Shown here piece after piece: positions 34,651-43,543 of a DNA stretch of 64,000 bases. The translations under genes were made by a program, and so were the position numbers. The stretch spans positions 124,001 through 188,000 of the forward strand of contig NZ_QRCT01000016.1 in the NCBI RefSeq assembly GCF_003363435.1, read 5' to 3'. Position 1 is the first letter of the stretch. Each line of letters starts with the position of its first letter. Source of the stretch: Anaerosacchariphilus polymeriproducens. GTDB lineage: Bacteria; Bacillota; Clostridia; Lachnospirales; Lachnospiraceae. The notes beneath the pieces are model-generated. The model searched no databases and had not been told where the DNA came from. It worked only from the letters and a program-made list of their open reading frames with translations.

Positions 34651-35837
34651 CTTATATTATCCTCTAACTGTTGTATTGCATTATCCTGAATCATGGCATA
34701 TGCACTCTGAAAGTCAATATTATGAGCCTCACATATATTTCTTACGCTTTCATATTCCGGATAGCAGAAAGTCTGCTCTTCAAAATAGCATATTTTTGCC
34801 TTCGTGATTCCAAATTGAGTATTGACTGTTAACATCTTTCTATCTAGGATTCTTCTTTTTATAGGGAATTTTCTAATCCCAATCGTAGTCGTTTGATAGA
34901 AAATGATACCTTCCATCGTTTCAATTTCTGACATCTGACAGATTACATTTAATAGATATGCAGGACGATTTTTCTTCATAAAAATTGGTATATAATATAC
35001 ATCTCTTGCCCCTGCCTGAAACAACTTTTCCATCGTATAGGATAAGGTTTCTCCTGTACTGTCATCGATATTGCTCTCTAAGATCCATAAATCTCCCTCA
35101 GAATTTTTATTTTCTTCTATAATCATCGCACGCAAAATATTAGCATGTTCAAATTCTTTACATCCAATACCAATACCTACTCTCTCTATCTTTCCTTCAT
35201 AAGAATGTTGTTCCAAATTTTTTAAATAGGCCGCTATCGCAGCTCCTGTAGGTGTAACCATTTCGCCTTGACAATTTGTAATTTGAATAGGAAGGTTATA
35301 TTCTTGTATAATATTCACAACTGCAGGTACCGGAACCGGAATCTTACCATGTTGACACTCTGTATAACCCTGTCCTTCATATAGAACAGAAACTGCAACA
35401 TGCTCAATTCCCAATCGTTCCACACAGACAGCTGCTGCTATGATATCAATAATAGAATCGATTGCTCCAACTTCATGAAAATGCACTTTTTCAATTGAAA
35501 TCCCATGAGCTTTCGCTTCTGCTTTCGCTACAATTTCAAATATACCTTTCGCACTTTGTTTTACACGGTCCGAAAGATTTGCTTCATCAATAATATGATA
35601 AATATCTGTAAGATTTCTATGAGATACAGGCTCTTCTTTCAATATTACCCGGAAAGCGGTACCTTCAATTGATTTTTTAGTTTCTTTTTTAATTTCAATT
35701 TCATAACCTGATAAAGGAAGTTCTTCTAACACTTTTTGTAAATAATCTTTTTCTACCCCTAAATCCAGAAAAGCGCCAACTGTCATATCACCACTTATTC
35801 CAGAATAACACTCAAGAAATAATGTTTTTTTACTCAC
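34647..35837 (-). CDS. larC: nickel insertion cyclometallase LarC
   Basis: Inserts nickel into the pincer cofactor using CTP. 396 residues in one continuous frame, so unlike larC1/larC2 of Lactiplantibacillus no frameshift is needed. Conserved segments are ECYSGISGDMTVGAFLDLG, KVHFHEVGAIDSIIDI (metal/His-rich), TPTGAAI and ESNIDDSTGETL, IFMKKNRPAYLLNVIC in the C-terminal half. The start is taken at GTG 35837, overlapping the larB stop; a TTG three codons earlier is possible. Confidence 0.92.
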   Translation of the reverse strand: MSKKTLFLECYSGISGDMTVGAFLDLGVEKDYLQKVLEELPLSGYEIEIKKETKKSIEGTAFRVILKEEPVSHRNLTDIYHIIDEANLSDRVKQSAKGIFEIVAKAEAKAHGISIEKVHFHEVGAIDSIIDIIAAAVCVERLGIEHVAVSVLYEGQGYTECQHGKIPVPVPAVVNIIQEYNLPIQITNCQGEMVTPTGAAIAAYLKNLEQHSYEGKIERVGIGIGCKEFEHANILRAMIIEENKNSEGDLWILESNIDDSTGETLSYTMEKLFQAGARDVYYIPIFMKKNRPAYLLNVICQMSEIETMEGIIFYQTTTIGIRKFPIKRRILDRKMLTVNTQFGITKAKICYFEEQTFCYPEYESVRNICEAHNIDFQSAYAMIQDNAIQQLEDNIR

Positions 35838-36582
35838 TCGCCTCAACCACCAATCTGTTTATTTGAGAAGCCACATAAGCAGCTCCATATCCATTATCAA
35901 TATTTACCACTGAGATTCCATTTGCACATGAATTTATCATAGTCAATAGAGCAGAAACTCCTCCAAAATTGGCCCCATAACCAACAGAGGTAGGCACTGC
36001 AACTACCGGTTTGTTCACCAATCCGGCCAAGACACTGCCCAATGCTCCCTCCATCCCGGCAACTGCTATAATACAATTCGCTTGATTCAAATTCTCCACA
36101 TGATTCAAAAGCCTATGTATTCCAGCCACTCCAACATCATAACAACGATAAACTCTATTCCCAAAAAACTCGGCTGTCAAAACAGCTTCCTCTGCCACCG
36201 GAATATCTGCTGTACCGGCTGTACAAATAGCAATAAGACCTTTTTGTTCAATAGGCTTTCGTACTACTTTTACTATTTTGGACAGAGGGTCATAATCAGT
36301 CTCCGAAATCTGTGCTTTTATAATTTCATACTGCTCTTCGCTTGCTCTTGTTCCAAGAATATTATCATTCTCCAAAGATAGATGATAGAAAATAGAAGCC
36401 GTCTGTTCTTTTGTCTTTCCTTCACAATACACAACTTCTCCGTAACCTGCCCTGCTCTTTCTATGATGATCCAGTTTCGCAAATTCTAAATCTTCATAAG
36501 GAAGTTTTTTCAAAATTTTCTCTGCATCTTCTATTGAAAGCTCTTCCCTTTTTACTCTTTCTAGTATTTCATAAATATTCAA
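35830..36582 (-). CDS. larB: nickel-pincer cofactor carboxylase/hydrolase LarB
   Basis: First enzyme of nickel-pincer synthesis: carboxylates nicotinic acid adenine dinucleotide and cleaves the phosphoanhydride. 250 residues; the C-terminal half resembles PurE (GTADIPVAEEAVLTAEFFG, VAGMEGALGSVLAGLVNKPVVAVPTSVGYG, NIDNGYGAAY). It heads larB-larC-larE. Nicotinate is linked to nadABC elsewhere in the window. No larA-type enzyme that would use the cofactor is in the window. Confidence 0.93.
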   Translation of the reverse strand: MNIYEILERVKREELSIEDAEKILKKLPYEDLEFAKLDHHRKSRAGYGEVVYCEGKTKEQTASIFYHLSLENDNILGTRASEEQYEIIKAQISETDYDPLSKIVKVVRKPIEQKGLIAICTAGTADIPVAEEAVLTAEFFGNRVYRCYDVGVAGIHRLLNHVENLNQANCIIAVAGMEGALGSVLAGLVNKPVVAVPTSVGYGANFGGVSALLTMINSCANGISVVNIDNGYGAAYVASQINRLVVEASE

Positions 36583-36658
36583 TTATCCTTCTTCCTTTCT
36601 CGAAGAATCTTCCCACTTATCAAAACTATATTATATATTGGAAAAAAAAGCAATCTTG

Positions 36659-37726
36659 TTAAAATAAATATTTAGAGAATTTTGTATAGGCAGCAAAAGC
36701 AGATGGGATAGAATATTCCTTTTTCGTCTGATCCGGATCTACAAACAAATACCCTTTAAAGTTCATATCCTGCGGTTCTTCAATCCTGACGACAAAACCT
36801 TTCATATGCCATTCTATATGAGAAAAAATATGTTTCGAGTCTTCTAGCTTTTGAATCCGGATTGGTAAAAGACCTTTTTCTTTCACCCAATTCAGTACTT
36901 CTTCCTCTGACAGACTTCCTAAAAAATTAGGAAATTCATAAAGTCCCGCCAACAAACCTTTTGACGGTCTTTTCTGTATCATAACTTTATTTCTGTCCTG
37001 TAGTATAACGACTGTACGCTCTTCTATTTTTCTCTTTTTCTTAGGCTGCTTTTTGGGCAATTCCATGACAATCCCTTGTTTTCTAGCTTCACAATAATGA
37101 TACCATGGACACATTTCACATTTTGCCATACCGTTGGGGATACAGACCATTGCTCCAAGTTCCATAAGCGCTTGATTGAAATCTCCGGCTCTTTTTTGTG
37201 GCATTACCTGAAGAAGTTTATTTTCCATATCTTTTCGAACCGATTGTTTCATGATATCACTTTCATCAGCCGTTAATCTAGAGATGACCCGTAATACATT
37301 TCCATCTACTGCAGGTACCGGAATTTGAAATGCTATGGATGCAATTGCTCCTGCTGTGTAGGAACCAATCCCTGGTAATTCTAATAACTGCTTATAATCA
37401 CCCGGCATTTTCCCATTATACTTTTCAATAATGACCCTTGCCGCTTTTTGCATATTTCTCACTCGATTATAATAACCAAGACCTTCCCATAGTTTCATCA
37501 AAGCATCTTCATTTAAGTTCGCTAAATGCTCAATGGTAGGCAATGCCCCTACAAATCTTTCAAAATATGGTTTCACTGCCTCTACTCTCGTCTGTTGCAG
37601 CATTATTTCAGAAACCCATACACGATAAGGCGTAGCTTCCTCTCTCCATGGAAGAATCCTTCTATGATCATCATACCAATCAAGTAATGGCTGTACAACA
37701 AGCTTTAAATTTATTTCCTTCTTCAT
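36659..37726 (-). CDS. mutY: A/G-specific adenine DNA glycosylase
   Basis: Removes adenine mispaired with 8-oxoguanine. About 355 residues. The catalytic domain shows SEIMLQQTRVEAV (catalytic Glu), helix-hairpin-helix LLELPGIGSYTAGAIASIAF, AVDGNVLRV (catalytic Asp) and the [4Fe-4S] loop CIPNGMAKCEMCPWYHYC. A NUDIX-like C-terminal domain (about 235-350) recognises 8-oxoG. The frame opens at GTG 37738; GAGG six bases before ATG 37726 supports the later start. It is a stand-alone gene, not part of lar. Confidence 0.95.
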   Translation of the reverse strand: MKKEINLKLVVQPLLDWYDDHRRILPWREEATPYRVWVSEIMLQQTRVEAVKPYFERFVGALPTIEHLANLNEDALMKLWEGLGYYNRVRNMQKAARVIIEKYNGKMPGDYKQLLELPGIGSYTAGAIASIAFQIPVPAVDGNVLRVISRLTADESDIMKQSVRKDMENKLLQVMPQKRAGDFNQALMELGAMVCIPNGMAKCEMCPWYHYCEARKQGIVMELPKKQPKKKRKIEERTVVILQDRNKVMIQKRPSKGLLAGLYEFPNFLGSLSEEEVLNWVKEKGLLPIRIQKLEDSKHIFSHIEWHMKGFVVRIEEPQDMNFKGYLFVDPDQTKKEYSIPSAFAAYTKFSKYLF

Positions 37727-37826
37727 CTTTAACCTCACAATTTCAAACTAACAAAATCCCCATTGTTTCTCATCATGTATTATCATAACACATAATGGTT
37801 TTCAATGAGGATTCCTTTTATTGGAT

Positions 37827-38573
37827 TTATAATATTTTTGATAAGAATTCTTTCAATCTGGAGTTCTGTGGGTTTTCAAAAAATTCTTTTGGCTGATTCT
37901 GTTCTATGACTTGTCCTTTATCAATAAACAGAATCCGATTCGCTACTTCTTTTGCAAATCCCATTTCATGAGTAACAACCACCATTGTCATTCCATCCTT
38001 TGCAAGATCTTTCATCAACTCTAACACTTCTCCAACCATCTCCGGATCTAATGCAGAAGTCGGTTCATCAAATAACATAACATCCGGATTCATCGCTAAT
38101 GACCGAACAATTGCAATACGTTGTTTCTGACCTCCTGATAATTGAGACGGAAAGTCATTCGCACGTCCTTCAAGACCAACTCTTTTTAATAATTTCATTG
38201 CATTTTCTTCTGCCTCTTCTTTACTTTTGTTTTGCAATTTCATAGGAGCAATGCATAGATTTTTCAGAATTGTCATGTGCGGAAATAAATTAAAATGCTG
38301 AAAAACCATTCCCATTTTCTGGCGGTGAATATTAATATCTACTTTGCTGTCAGTAATATCCACACCCTCAAAATAAATTTTCCCTTCTGTAGGTATCTCT
38401 AACAAATTTAAAGAGCGAAGAAAGGTAGATTTTCCTGAACCGGAGGGACCTATAATGACCACTACTTCACCTTTGTGAAATTCTTCCGTAATTCCATCTA
38501 AAGCAAAAAAACCTTTTCCAAATTCTTTTCGTAAATTTTCAACTCTAAATAATGTATTTTGATTAGTGCTCAC
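37827..38573 (-). CDS. polar amino-acid ABC transporter ATP-binding protein
   Basis: ATPase of a GlnQ-type importer, 248 residues: Walker [17 protein letters not shown]-loop [11 protein letters not shown], signature [15 protein letters not shown], Walker [16 protein letters not shown]-loop VVTHEMGFA. It overlaps the permease gene by 11 bases, so they are co-translated. Substrate is probably a polar or aromatic amino acid; not resolvable from the ATPase. Confidence 0.95.
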   Translation of the reverse strand: MSTNQNTLFRVENLRKEFGKGFFALDGITEEFHKGEVVVIIGPSGSGKSTFLRSLNLLEIPTEGKIYFEGVDITDSKVDINIHRQKMGMVFQHFNLFPHMTILKNLCIAPMKLQNKSKEEAEENAMKLLKRVGLEGRANDFPSQLSGGQKQRIAIVRSLAMNPDVMLFDEPTSALDPEMVGEVLELMKDLAKDGMTMVVVTHEMGFAKEVANRILFIDKGQVIEQNQPKEFFENPQNSRLKEFLSKIL

Positions 38574-39252
38574 TATTACGCAGCCTCCTTTCCAGCATAT
38601 TTACCAATTTGGTAAAGATAAGAACCATCGTTAAATAAATAAGTGCTACCGCTATTAACGGCATAAACGCATTATAAGTACGACTCCTAATTATATCCCC
38701 GCCTCTAGTTAAGTCTTGCAACGCTATATAACCTGAAACGGATGTCTCTTTTAACAATACAATAAATTCATTTCCCAAAGCGGGAAGTATGTTTTTAAAT
38801 GCCTGCGGCAATATAATATAAATCATGGTTTGTACATAATTAAATCCTAAGCTTCTTCCTGCCTCGAACTGTCCTTTATCTATTGACATAATTCCTGATC
38901 GAACGATTTCTGCTACATATGCGGATGAATTAAATCCAAAAGCTAAAATAGCAACAATTATTTTACTAATATTAACGGAACCAAATATTACAAAAAATAT
39001 AATTAACAATTGAACTACAACCGGTGTACCTCGTATTATAGTAATATATAATTGACTAATAAAATTTAATACTTTTAGTTTTCCTGTTTTATCATAAGTT
39101 GCTCTGATAACAGCTAATAAAAAGCCTAAGATCACTCCCAATATTAAAGCAAAAAAAGTGACCTGTAATGTTACTCCTAATCCATCCCAAATATATCTCC
39201 ATCTTTGATCATCTATAAAATTATTAACAAAATTATCTCTAAATCCACTCAA
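38563..39252 (-). CDS. polar amino-acid ABC transporter permease
   Basis: Inner-membrane channel subunit of the HisM/GlnP type, 229 residues, about five helices. The [15 protein letters not shown] segment and the EAA loop ([33 protein letters not shown]) dock on the ATPase. Only one permease gene is present, so it should act as a homodimer. It lies 105 bases after the binding-protein gene, with a weak hairpin between. Confidence 0.94.
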   Translation of the reverse strand: MSGFRDNFVNNFIDDQRWRYIWDGLGVTLQVTFFALILGVILGFLLAVIRATYDKTGKLKVLNFISQLYITIIRGTPVVVQLLIIFFVIFGSVNISKIIVAILAFGFNSSAYVAEIVRSGIMSIDKGQFEAGRSLGFNYVQTMIYIILPQAFKNILPALGNEFIVLLKETSVSGYIALQDLTRGGDIIRSRTYNAFMPLIAVALIYLTMVLIFTKLVNMLERRLRNSEH

Positions 39253-39308
39253 GATTCCTTCCTCCGTTTAGCTATAGCTACTTCTAAAACTTCTCCTATA
39301 AAAAGAAT

Positions 39309-39331
39309 AAGGCACTTATGACAAAGCACCT
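39309..39331 (-). terminator. weak hairpin between binding protein and permease genes
   Basis: AAGGCACTT and AAAGCACCT can pair with two G-T pairs, followed on the minus strand by ATTCTTTTTATAGG. It may act as an attenuator or 3' stabiliser that favours the binding-protein mRNA. Confidence 0.45.
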
Positions 39332-39357
39332 CATCTAAATTGTAATCCTTTTCCTTA

Positions 39358-40131
39358 CTACTCAGCTACAATAATAACCTGACGTCCTGTATAATAACTA
39401 TCCGTAAAATTAATTGATTTTAAACGATCCTCAGTAACAGTCATACCCGCACAACCAATATCTGCTTTTCCACTTTGAACTGCAGCAATGATTGAATCAA
39501 AAGCCATGTCTTCAATTTTAAGCTCTTTTCCTAATTTATCCGCAATTGCTTTTGCAAAATCAACATCTAACCCCACAATTTCTTTTCCTTCATAATATTC
39601 ATAAGGTTGAAATTCTGCATTTGTAGCCATAACTAAAGTTCCGCTGTATTTTATATCTGCTGGAGATTCATATCTTTTCGCATCTTTATTTTGACCTATA
39701 TAGTAATCTACAATGCGATCCAATGTTCCATCGTCTTTTAATTCTTTAATCGCTTTATTGATATCTTTTAATAAATTTTCATTTTCTTTTGCTATACTAA
39801 TCGCATAATCTTCCTCTACATATTCCGTATCTAAAATTTTTAGACCTTTGGTTCCTTTAATAAATACCTGAGCGGGTTGATCGTCAATAACAACTGCATC
39901 GATTTTTCCCTGTTTTAATGCCTGTACTGCTTCAACAGCTTTATTGAATCGTTCAACATTAATGGAATCCTCATCAGAAATTAATAAATCTCCAGTAGTT
40001 CCTGTCTGTACGCCTACTTTTTTTCCACTTAAATCATCTGGTCCATTAATCACTGCTTTTTCTTTTTTAGCACATGCAGACAGCGAAAAAGCCATAACAG
40101 CAATTAACATGGTAGCTAATATTTTCTTCAT
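39358..40131 (-). CDS. amino-acid ABC transporter substrate-binding lipoprotein, apparently circularly permuted
   Basis: 257 residues. A lipoprotein signal ends at LSAC (Cys20). The two lobes are in the reverse of the usual order: residues 31-100 (DDLSGKKVGVQTGTTGDL, RFNKAVEAVQALKQGKIDAV) and the tail helix (LKDDGTLDRIVDYYIG, 131-146) are what normally forms lobe II and the C-terminus, and residues 164-257 (GTLVMATNAEFQPYEYY ... FDSIIAAVQSGKADI ... YYTGRQVIIVAE) are what normally forms the N-terminus. The total matches a complete single domain, so this is a permutation, not a fragment or duplication. It is first in the operon with permease and ATPase. Such order is inferred by comparison with the HisJ/GlnH family. 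Confidence 0.88.
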   Translation of the reverse strand: MKKILATMLIAVMAFSLSACAKKEKAVINGPDDLSGKKVGVQTGTTGDLLISDEDSINVERFNKAVEAVQALKQGKIDAVVIDDQPAQVFIKGTKGLKILDTEYVEEDYAISIAKENENLLKDINKAIKELKDDGTLDRIVDYYIGQNKDAKRYESPADIKYSGTLVMATNAEFQPYEYYEGKEIVGLDVDFAKAIADKLGKELKIEDMAFDSIIAAVQSGKADIGCAGMTVTEDRLKSINFTDSYYTGRQVIIVAE

Positions 40132-40246
40132 AATAAATATATCCTCCTAATCATATAAACAATCTTATAAAGTATTTTATCATGTTTTTCACAAAACTCA
40201 AGCATGCTTTTGCATAAATAATAAAAAACTTTGTATTTTTAATCTA

Positions 40247-40282
40247 AAAAAGAGGGATTTTAAACTATCCTCCCTCCTTTAG
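40247..40282 (-). terminator. terminator after the MarR gene
   Basis: AAAGAGGGA and TCCCTCCTTT form the stem, with CTTTTTTAG following on the minus strand. It lies just after the MarR stop and before the promoter region of the binding-protein gene (40132-40246, AT-rich, no clear operator). Confidence 0.75.
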
Positions 40283-40292
40283 AATTTAATTT

Positions 40293-40709
40293 TTATTCAC
40301 CTAATGCAATTCTACGCAAGTTATTTTTCAATTTGTCCCTCTCTTCAGGTGACAAGAACTGTAGAACTTCTTCATTCACATCATCTACAATTTTAATAAT
40401 AGGTTCTTCTAAAGCTTTCCCTTTTTCTGTAATTTCTACCAAAATAAAACGTCGATCTTCTTCACTAATCGTTCTGACAATCAACCCTTTCTTTTGCATG
40501 CGGTCTAAGACCCCAGAGATTGTTGAAGTTTCGATGCCTAATGCTTCGGCTATTTCTTTCGGATTTGCTTTATTCATATCCCATAAACATCTCAATACAG
40601 CATATTGACTTGGTGTAATATCATATTCTCCTAAACGATTGCTCAAATTTTGTGAGACCGTATGTTGAGCAGTTGTGAGTAAATAATTGATACATTGTGT
40701 TAATTCCAC
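40293..40709 (-). CDS. MarR-family transcriptional regulator
   Basis: 138 residues, winged helix: ITPSQYAVLRCLW, NPKEIAEALGIETSTISGVLDRMQKKGLI and the wing RTISEEDRRFILVEITEKG. These repressors respond to small phenolics or acyl-CoA esters. It is divergent from the crotonase/CoA-transferase operon across a 430-base gap, so that operon is the likeliest target. Confidence 0.9.
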   Translation of the reverse strand: MELTQCINYLLTTAQHTVSQNLSNRLGEYDITPSQYAVLRCLWDMNKANPKEIAEALGIETSTISGVLDRMQKKGLIVRTISEEDRRFILVEITEKGKALEEPIIKIVDDVNEEVLQFLSPEERDKLKNNLRRIALGE

Positions 40710-41036
40710 ATGTCATTCCTCCAATTTTCGTGACTATCAGACATTATTTTAGCAGAATAATCGAAAAGAGACAATAGATTTTTCATTATTTCCTTATATT
40801 TTCAAAAAGAATTGGGTATATTAGTTAAGATGTTATTTATGACTCTTATTAGTTTGTCTATTAAATATCTTGCATGCTAGTCGTTTTATTGGTATTTTTT
40901 TGTAATAAAACTTAATTTTAACAACTTTATAGTTAAATTGTTGTCATATTTTTACTTTTATCTCTATTTATTTGTTAACATCACCATAATGTGACCTACT
41001 TTTTTCAAAAACTACTATAGAATCTTTGATAAACTC

Positions 41037-41065
41037 TTGACATATTCTTTAATATTGTTTACATT
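41037..41065 (+). promoter_or_regulatory. promoter of the crt-CoA transferase operon
   Basis: TTGACA (41037-41042), 17-base spacer, TACATT (41060-41065), about 77 bases before ATG 41143. Upstream in the same gap (40710-41036), AACAACTTTATAGTTAAATTG has a TAACAAC/TTGTTGT-type inverted repeat that could be a regulator site. No gene is visible in the gap. Confidence 0.6.
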
Positions 41066-41142
41066 ATTAAATAAGAGAGATTGCATTAATAATGCAACCC
41101 AAACTTTTAAATTCTTTATTCTATATTAGGAGGTTTTTCATT

Positions 41143-41922
41143 ATGAACAACGTTACATTGTCAATTGAAAACGAAGTTGCTGTAGTCACAATCGACAGAC
41201 CAAAATCACTTAATGCTCTTAACAGCGAAACACTTGCAGAATTGGGGGAAGTTTTCTCTGACATCGAAAAAAGAAAAGACGTTAAAGTTCTTATCTTAAC
41301 AGGTTCAGGCGAAAAAGCTTTTGTTGCAGGCGCAGATATTTCAGAAATGGTAAACGCATCCCCTGCTGAGGGCAGAACTATGGCTCTTCTGGCTGCAGAA
41401 TCATTTGCAAAATTAGAAAATATGCCACAAGTTACAATCGCTGCTGTTAATGGTTTTGCTCTTGGTGGTGGTTGTGAAATATCAATGGCCTGTGATATCC
41501 GTGTTGCATCTGAAAATGCAAAATTCGGTCAGCCTGAATGTGGTCTTGGAATCTTGCCTGGATTCGGTGGTACACAAAGACTTCCTCGTTTGGTCGGAAA
41601 AGGACGGGCAAAAGAATTGATTTTTACATGTGATATGATCGATGCACAAGAAGCTTATAGAATTGGTCTGGCAAATAAAGTAGTTCCTCAAGCTGAATTA
41701 TTAGATTACTGTAAAAAAATGGCTGCTAAAATTATTTCTAACGGAAGTTATGCAGTTTCATTAGCAAAAGCTGCTATTAATACCGGATTAGATACGGATC
41801 TTGCAAGTGGTTTAAAATTTGAAGCAGATGCATTTGGACTTTCCTTCTCTACTTACGACAAGAAAGAAGGAATGACAGCTTTCCTTGAAAAAAGAAAAGA
41901 AAAAAATTTCAAAGATTTTTGA
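41143..41922 (+). CDS. crt: enoyl-CoA hydratase / crotonase
   Basis: Hydrates short 2-enoyl-CoA such as crotonyl-CoA. 259 residues; the oxyanion hole is built from the KAFVAGADI and GFALGGGCE segments, and the catalytic glutamates are Glu112 (GGGCEISMA) and Glu132 (QPECGLGILPG). AGGAGG lies nine bases before ATG 41143; the frame can be extended to 41092 but without a good site. The next gene, a CoA transferase, starts 21 bases on. It is the type used in butyrate or amino-acid fermentation. Confidence 0.9.
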   Translation: MNNVTLSIENEVAVVTIDRPKSLNALNSETLAELGEVFSDIEKRKDVKVLILTGSGEKAFVAGADISEMVNASPAEGRTMALLAAESFAKLENMPQVTIAAVNGFALGGGCEISMACDIRVASENAKFGQPECGLGILPGFGGTQRLPRLVGKGRAKELIFTCDMIDAQEAYRIGLANKVVPQAELLDYCKKMAAKIISNGSYAVSLAKAAINTGLDTDLASGLKFEADAFGLSFSTYDKKEGMTAFLEKRKEKNFKDF

Positions 41923-41943
41923 TTTTAGGAGACGAAAAAAATT

Positions 41944-43500
41944 ATGAATAAAGTAAGTATTATTACTGCCGCTGAAGCTGCTGAAATGATTCAGGATGGC
42001 ATGACAGTTACTACCTCAGGTTTTGTAGCCAGCGGCATGCCTGAAACATTAACTAAGGCAATAGAAAAAAGATTTTTAGAAACCGGTTCTCCTAAGAACC
42101 TGACACTTTTTTATGCAGCAGCGCAAGGAAACAGAGATGGCAGCGGAGCAGATCGCTTCGCTCACGAAGGAATGCTAAAAAGAGTAATTGCCGGTCATTA
42201 TAACATGGCACCTGAATTAGGAAAATTAGCTTTAGAAAATAAAATTGAAGCATACAATTTACCTCAAGGAACGCTCTCTCAACTTTGCCGTGACATTGCC
42301 GGTCATAAATTAGGTACCTTAACACATGTTGGTTTAAATACATTTGCCGATCCAAGGATTGAAGGTGGTAAATTAAACAGTATCACAACAGAGAACATTG
42401 TAGAAGTTGTTAATATTTTAGGTGAAGAAAGATTATTATATAAATCGTTCCCTCTTAATATGGGATTTCTTCGTGGCACATATGCTGATGAACAAGGTAA
42501 TATCTCTATGGATGAAGAAATTGCTACCCTTGAAGCGACTGCAGTTGCTCAAGCTGTAAAAAACAGCGGTGGTAAAGTTATCGTACAAGTAAAAAAAGTT
42601 GTTCAAAATGGCACATTGGATCCAAAATCAGTAAAAATACCTGGGATTTATGTTGATGCAGTCGTAATTGCTGATTCTCCGGAAAATCATCAACAATGCA
42701 TTGGCTGCGATTTTGATGCTTCCATGACTGGAGAATATAGAATTCCATTAAGTGGTATTCGATATCCTTCCTTGAGTCCCAAAAAAATCATTGGACGAAG
42801 AGCTGCCATGGAATTAACCCCTAACACTATTGTGAACTTAGGTATTGGAATTCCGGAATACATCTCTATGGTTGCAAATGAAGAAGGAATTTGTGACTAT
42901 ATGACTTTAACTGTTGAAGCCGGTCCTATTGGTGGTGTACCTCAAGGCGGAGCAAAATTTGGAGGTGCGGTGAATCCAGAAGCAATTCTTGATCAACCTA
43001 CCCAGTTCGATTTTTATGATGGCGGCGGCGTTGATTTAGCCTTCTTAGGACTTGCACAGGCTGACAAAGAAGGAAATATCAATGTTAGTAAATTTGGTCC
43101 AAGAATTGCCGGTTGCGGTGGATTTATAAATATTACCCAAAATTCAAAGAAAGTCTTCTTCTGTGGAACCTTCACAGCTGGTGGTTTAAAAACTGAAATT
43201 AATGACGGTAAACTTGTTATTCTTCAAGAAGGTAAGTCAATTAAGTTCATAGATCACGTAGAACAGATCACATTTAGTGGCAAATATGCGAACAAAACCG
43301 GTCAACCGGTAATGTATATCACAGAAAGAGCAGTATTTGAATTACGCGATGACGGCGTTTACTTAACAGAAGTTGCTCCAGGGATAGATATCCAAACTCA
43401 AATCTTTGATTTAATGGAGTTTAAACCTAAAATGGATGGAGAACCTAAACTAATGGATCTCCGCATCTTTAAGGATGAAAAAATGGGCTTAAACAATTAG
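41944..43500 (+). CDS. acyl-CoA:acetate / propionate CoA-transferase
   Basis: Family I CoA transferase of 518 residues, alpha and beta halves fused, like propionate CoA-transferase (Pct) and YdiF. The catalytic glutamate that forms the glutamyl-CoA thioester is Glu325 in TLTVEAGPIGG. N-terminal VTTSGFVASGMPE and GGGVDLAFLGLAQAD are other family signatures. With crotonase in an operon, it may exchange CoA on butyrate, crotonate, propionate or lactate; specificity is not decided by sequence. Confidence 0.9.
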   Translation: MNKVSIITAAEAAEMIQDGMTVTTSGFVASGMPETLTKAIEKRFLETGSPKNLTLFYAAAQGNRDGSGADRFAHEGMLKRVIAGHYNMAPELGKLALENKIEAYNLPQGTLSQLCRDIAGHKLGTLTHVGLNTFADPRIEGGKLNSITTENIVEVVNILGEERLLYKSFPLNMGFLRGTYADEQGNISMDEEIATLEATAVAQAVKNSGGKVIVQVKKVVQNGTLDPKSVKIPGIYVDAVVIADSPENHQQCIGCDFDASMTGEYRIPLSGIRYPSLSPKKIIGRRAAMELTPNTIVNLGIGIPEYISMVANEEGICDYMTLTVEAGPIGGVPQGGAKFGGAVNPEAILDQPTQFDFYDGGGVDLAFLGLAQADKEGNINVSKFGPRIAGCGGFINITQNSKKVFFCGTFTAGGLKTEINDGKLVILQEGKSIKFIDHVEQITFSGKYANKTGQPVMYITERAVFELRDDGVYLTEVAPGIDIQTQIFDLMEFKPKMDGEPKLMDLRIFKDEKMGLNN

Positions 43501-43502
43501 AA

Positions 43503-43543
43503 AAAAGCTATTGGAACTTACTATATAAGATCCAATAGCTTTT
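43503..43543. terminator. bidirectional terminator
   Basis: AAAAGCTATTGGA and TCCAATAGCTTTT form a 13-base perfect stem between the CoA-transferase stop and the end of the convergent GGDEF gene, with A and T runs on both sides. Confidence 0.88.

Noticed and set aside
34647-35837. Programmed frameshift in larC as in Lactiplantibacillus
   Set aside because: Both halves are in one continuous frame.
38563-40131. Binding-protein gene as a truncated or chimeric pseudogene
   Set aside because: Both lobes are complete, codon structure is intact, length is normal and it has a proper lipoprotein signal, so a permutation fits better.
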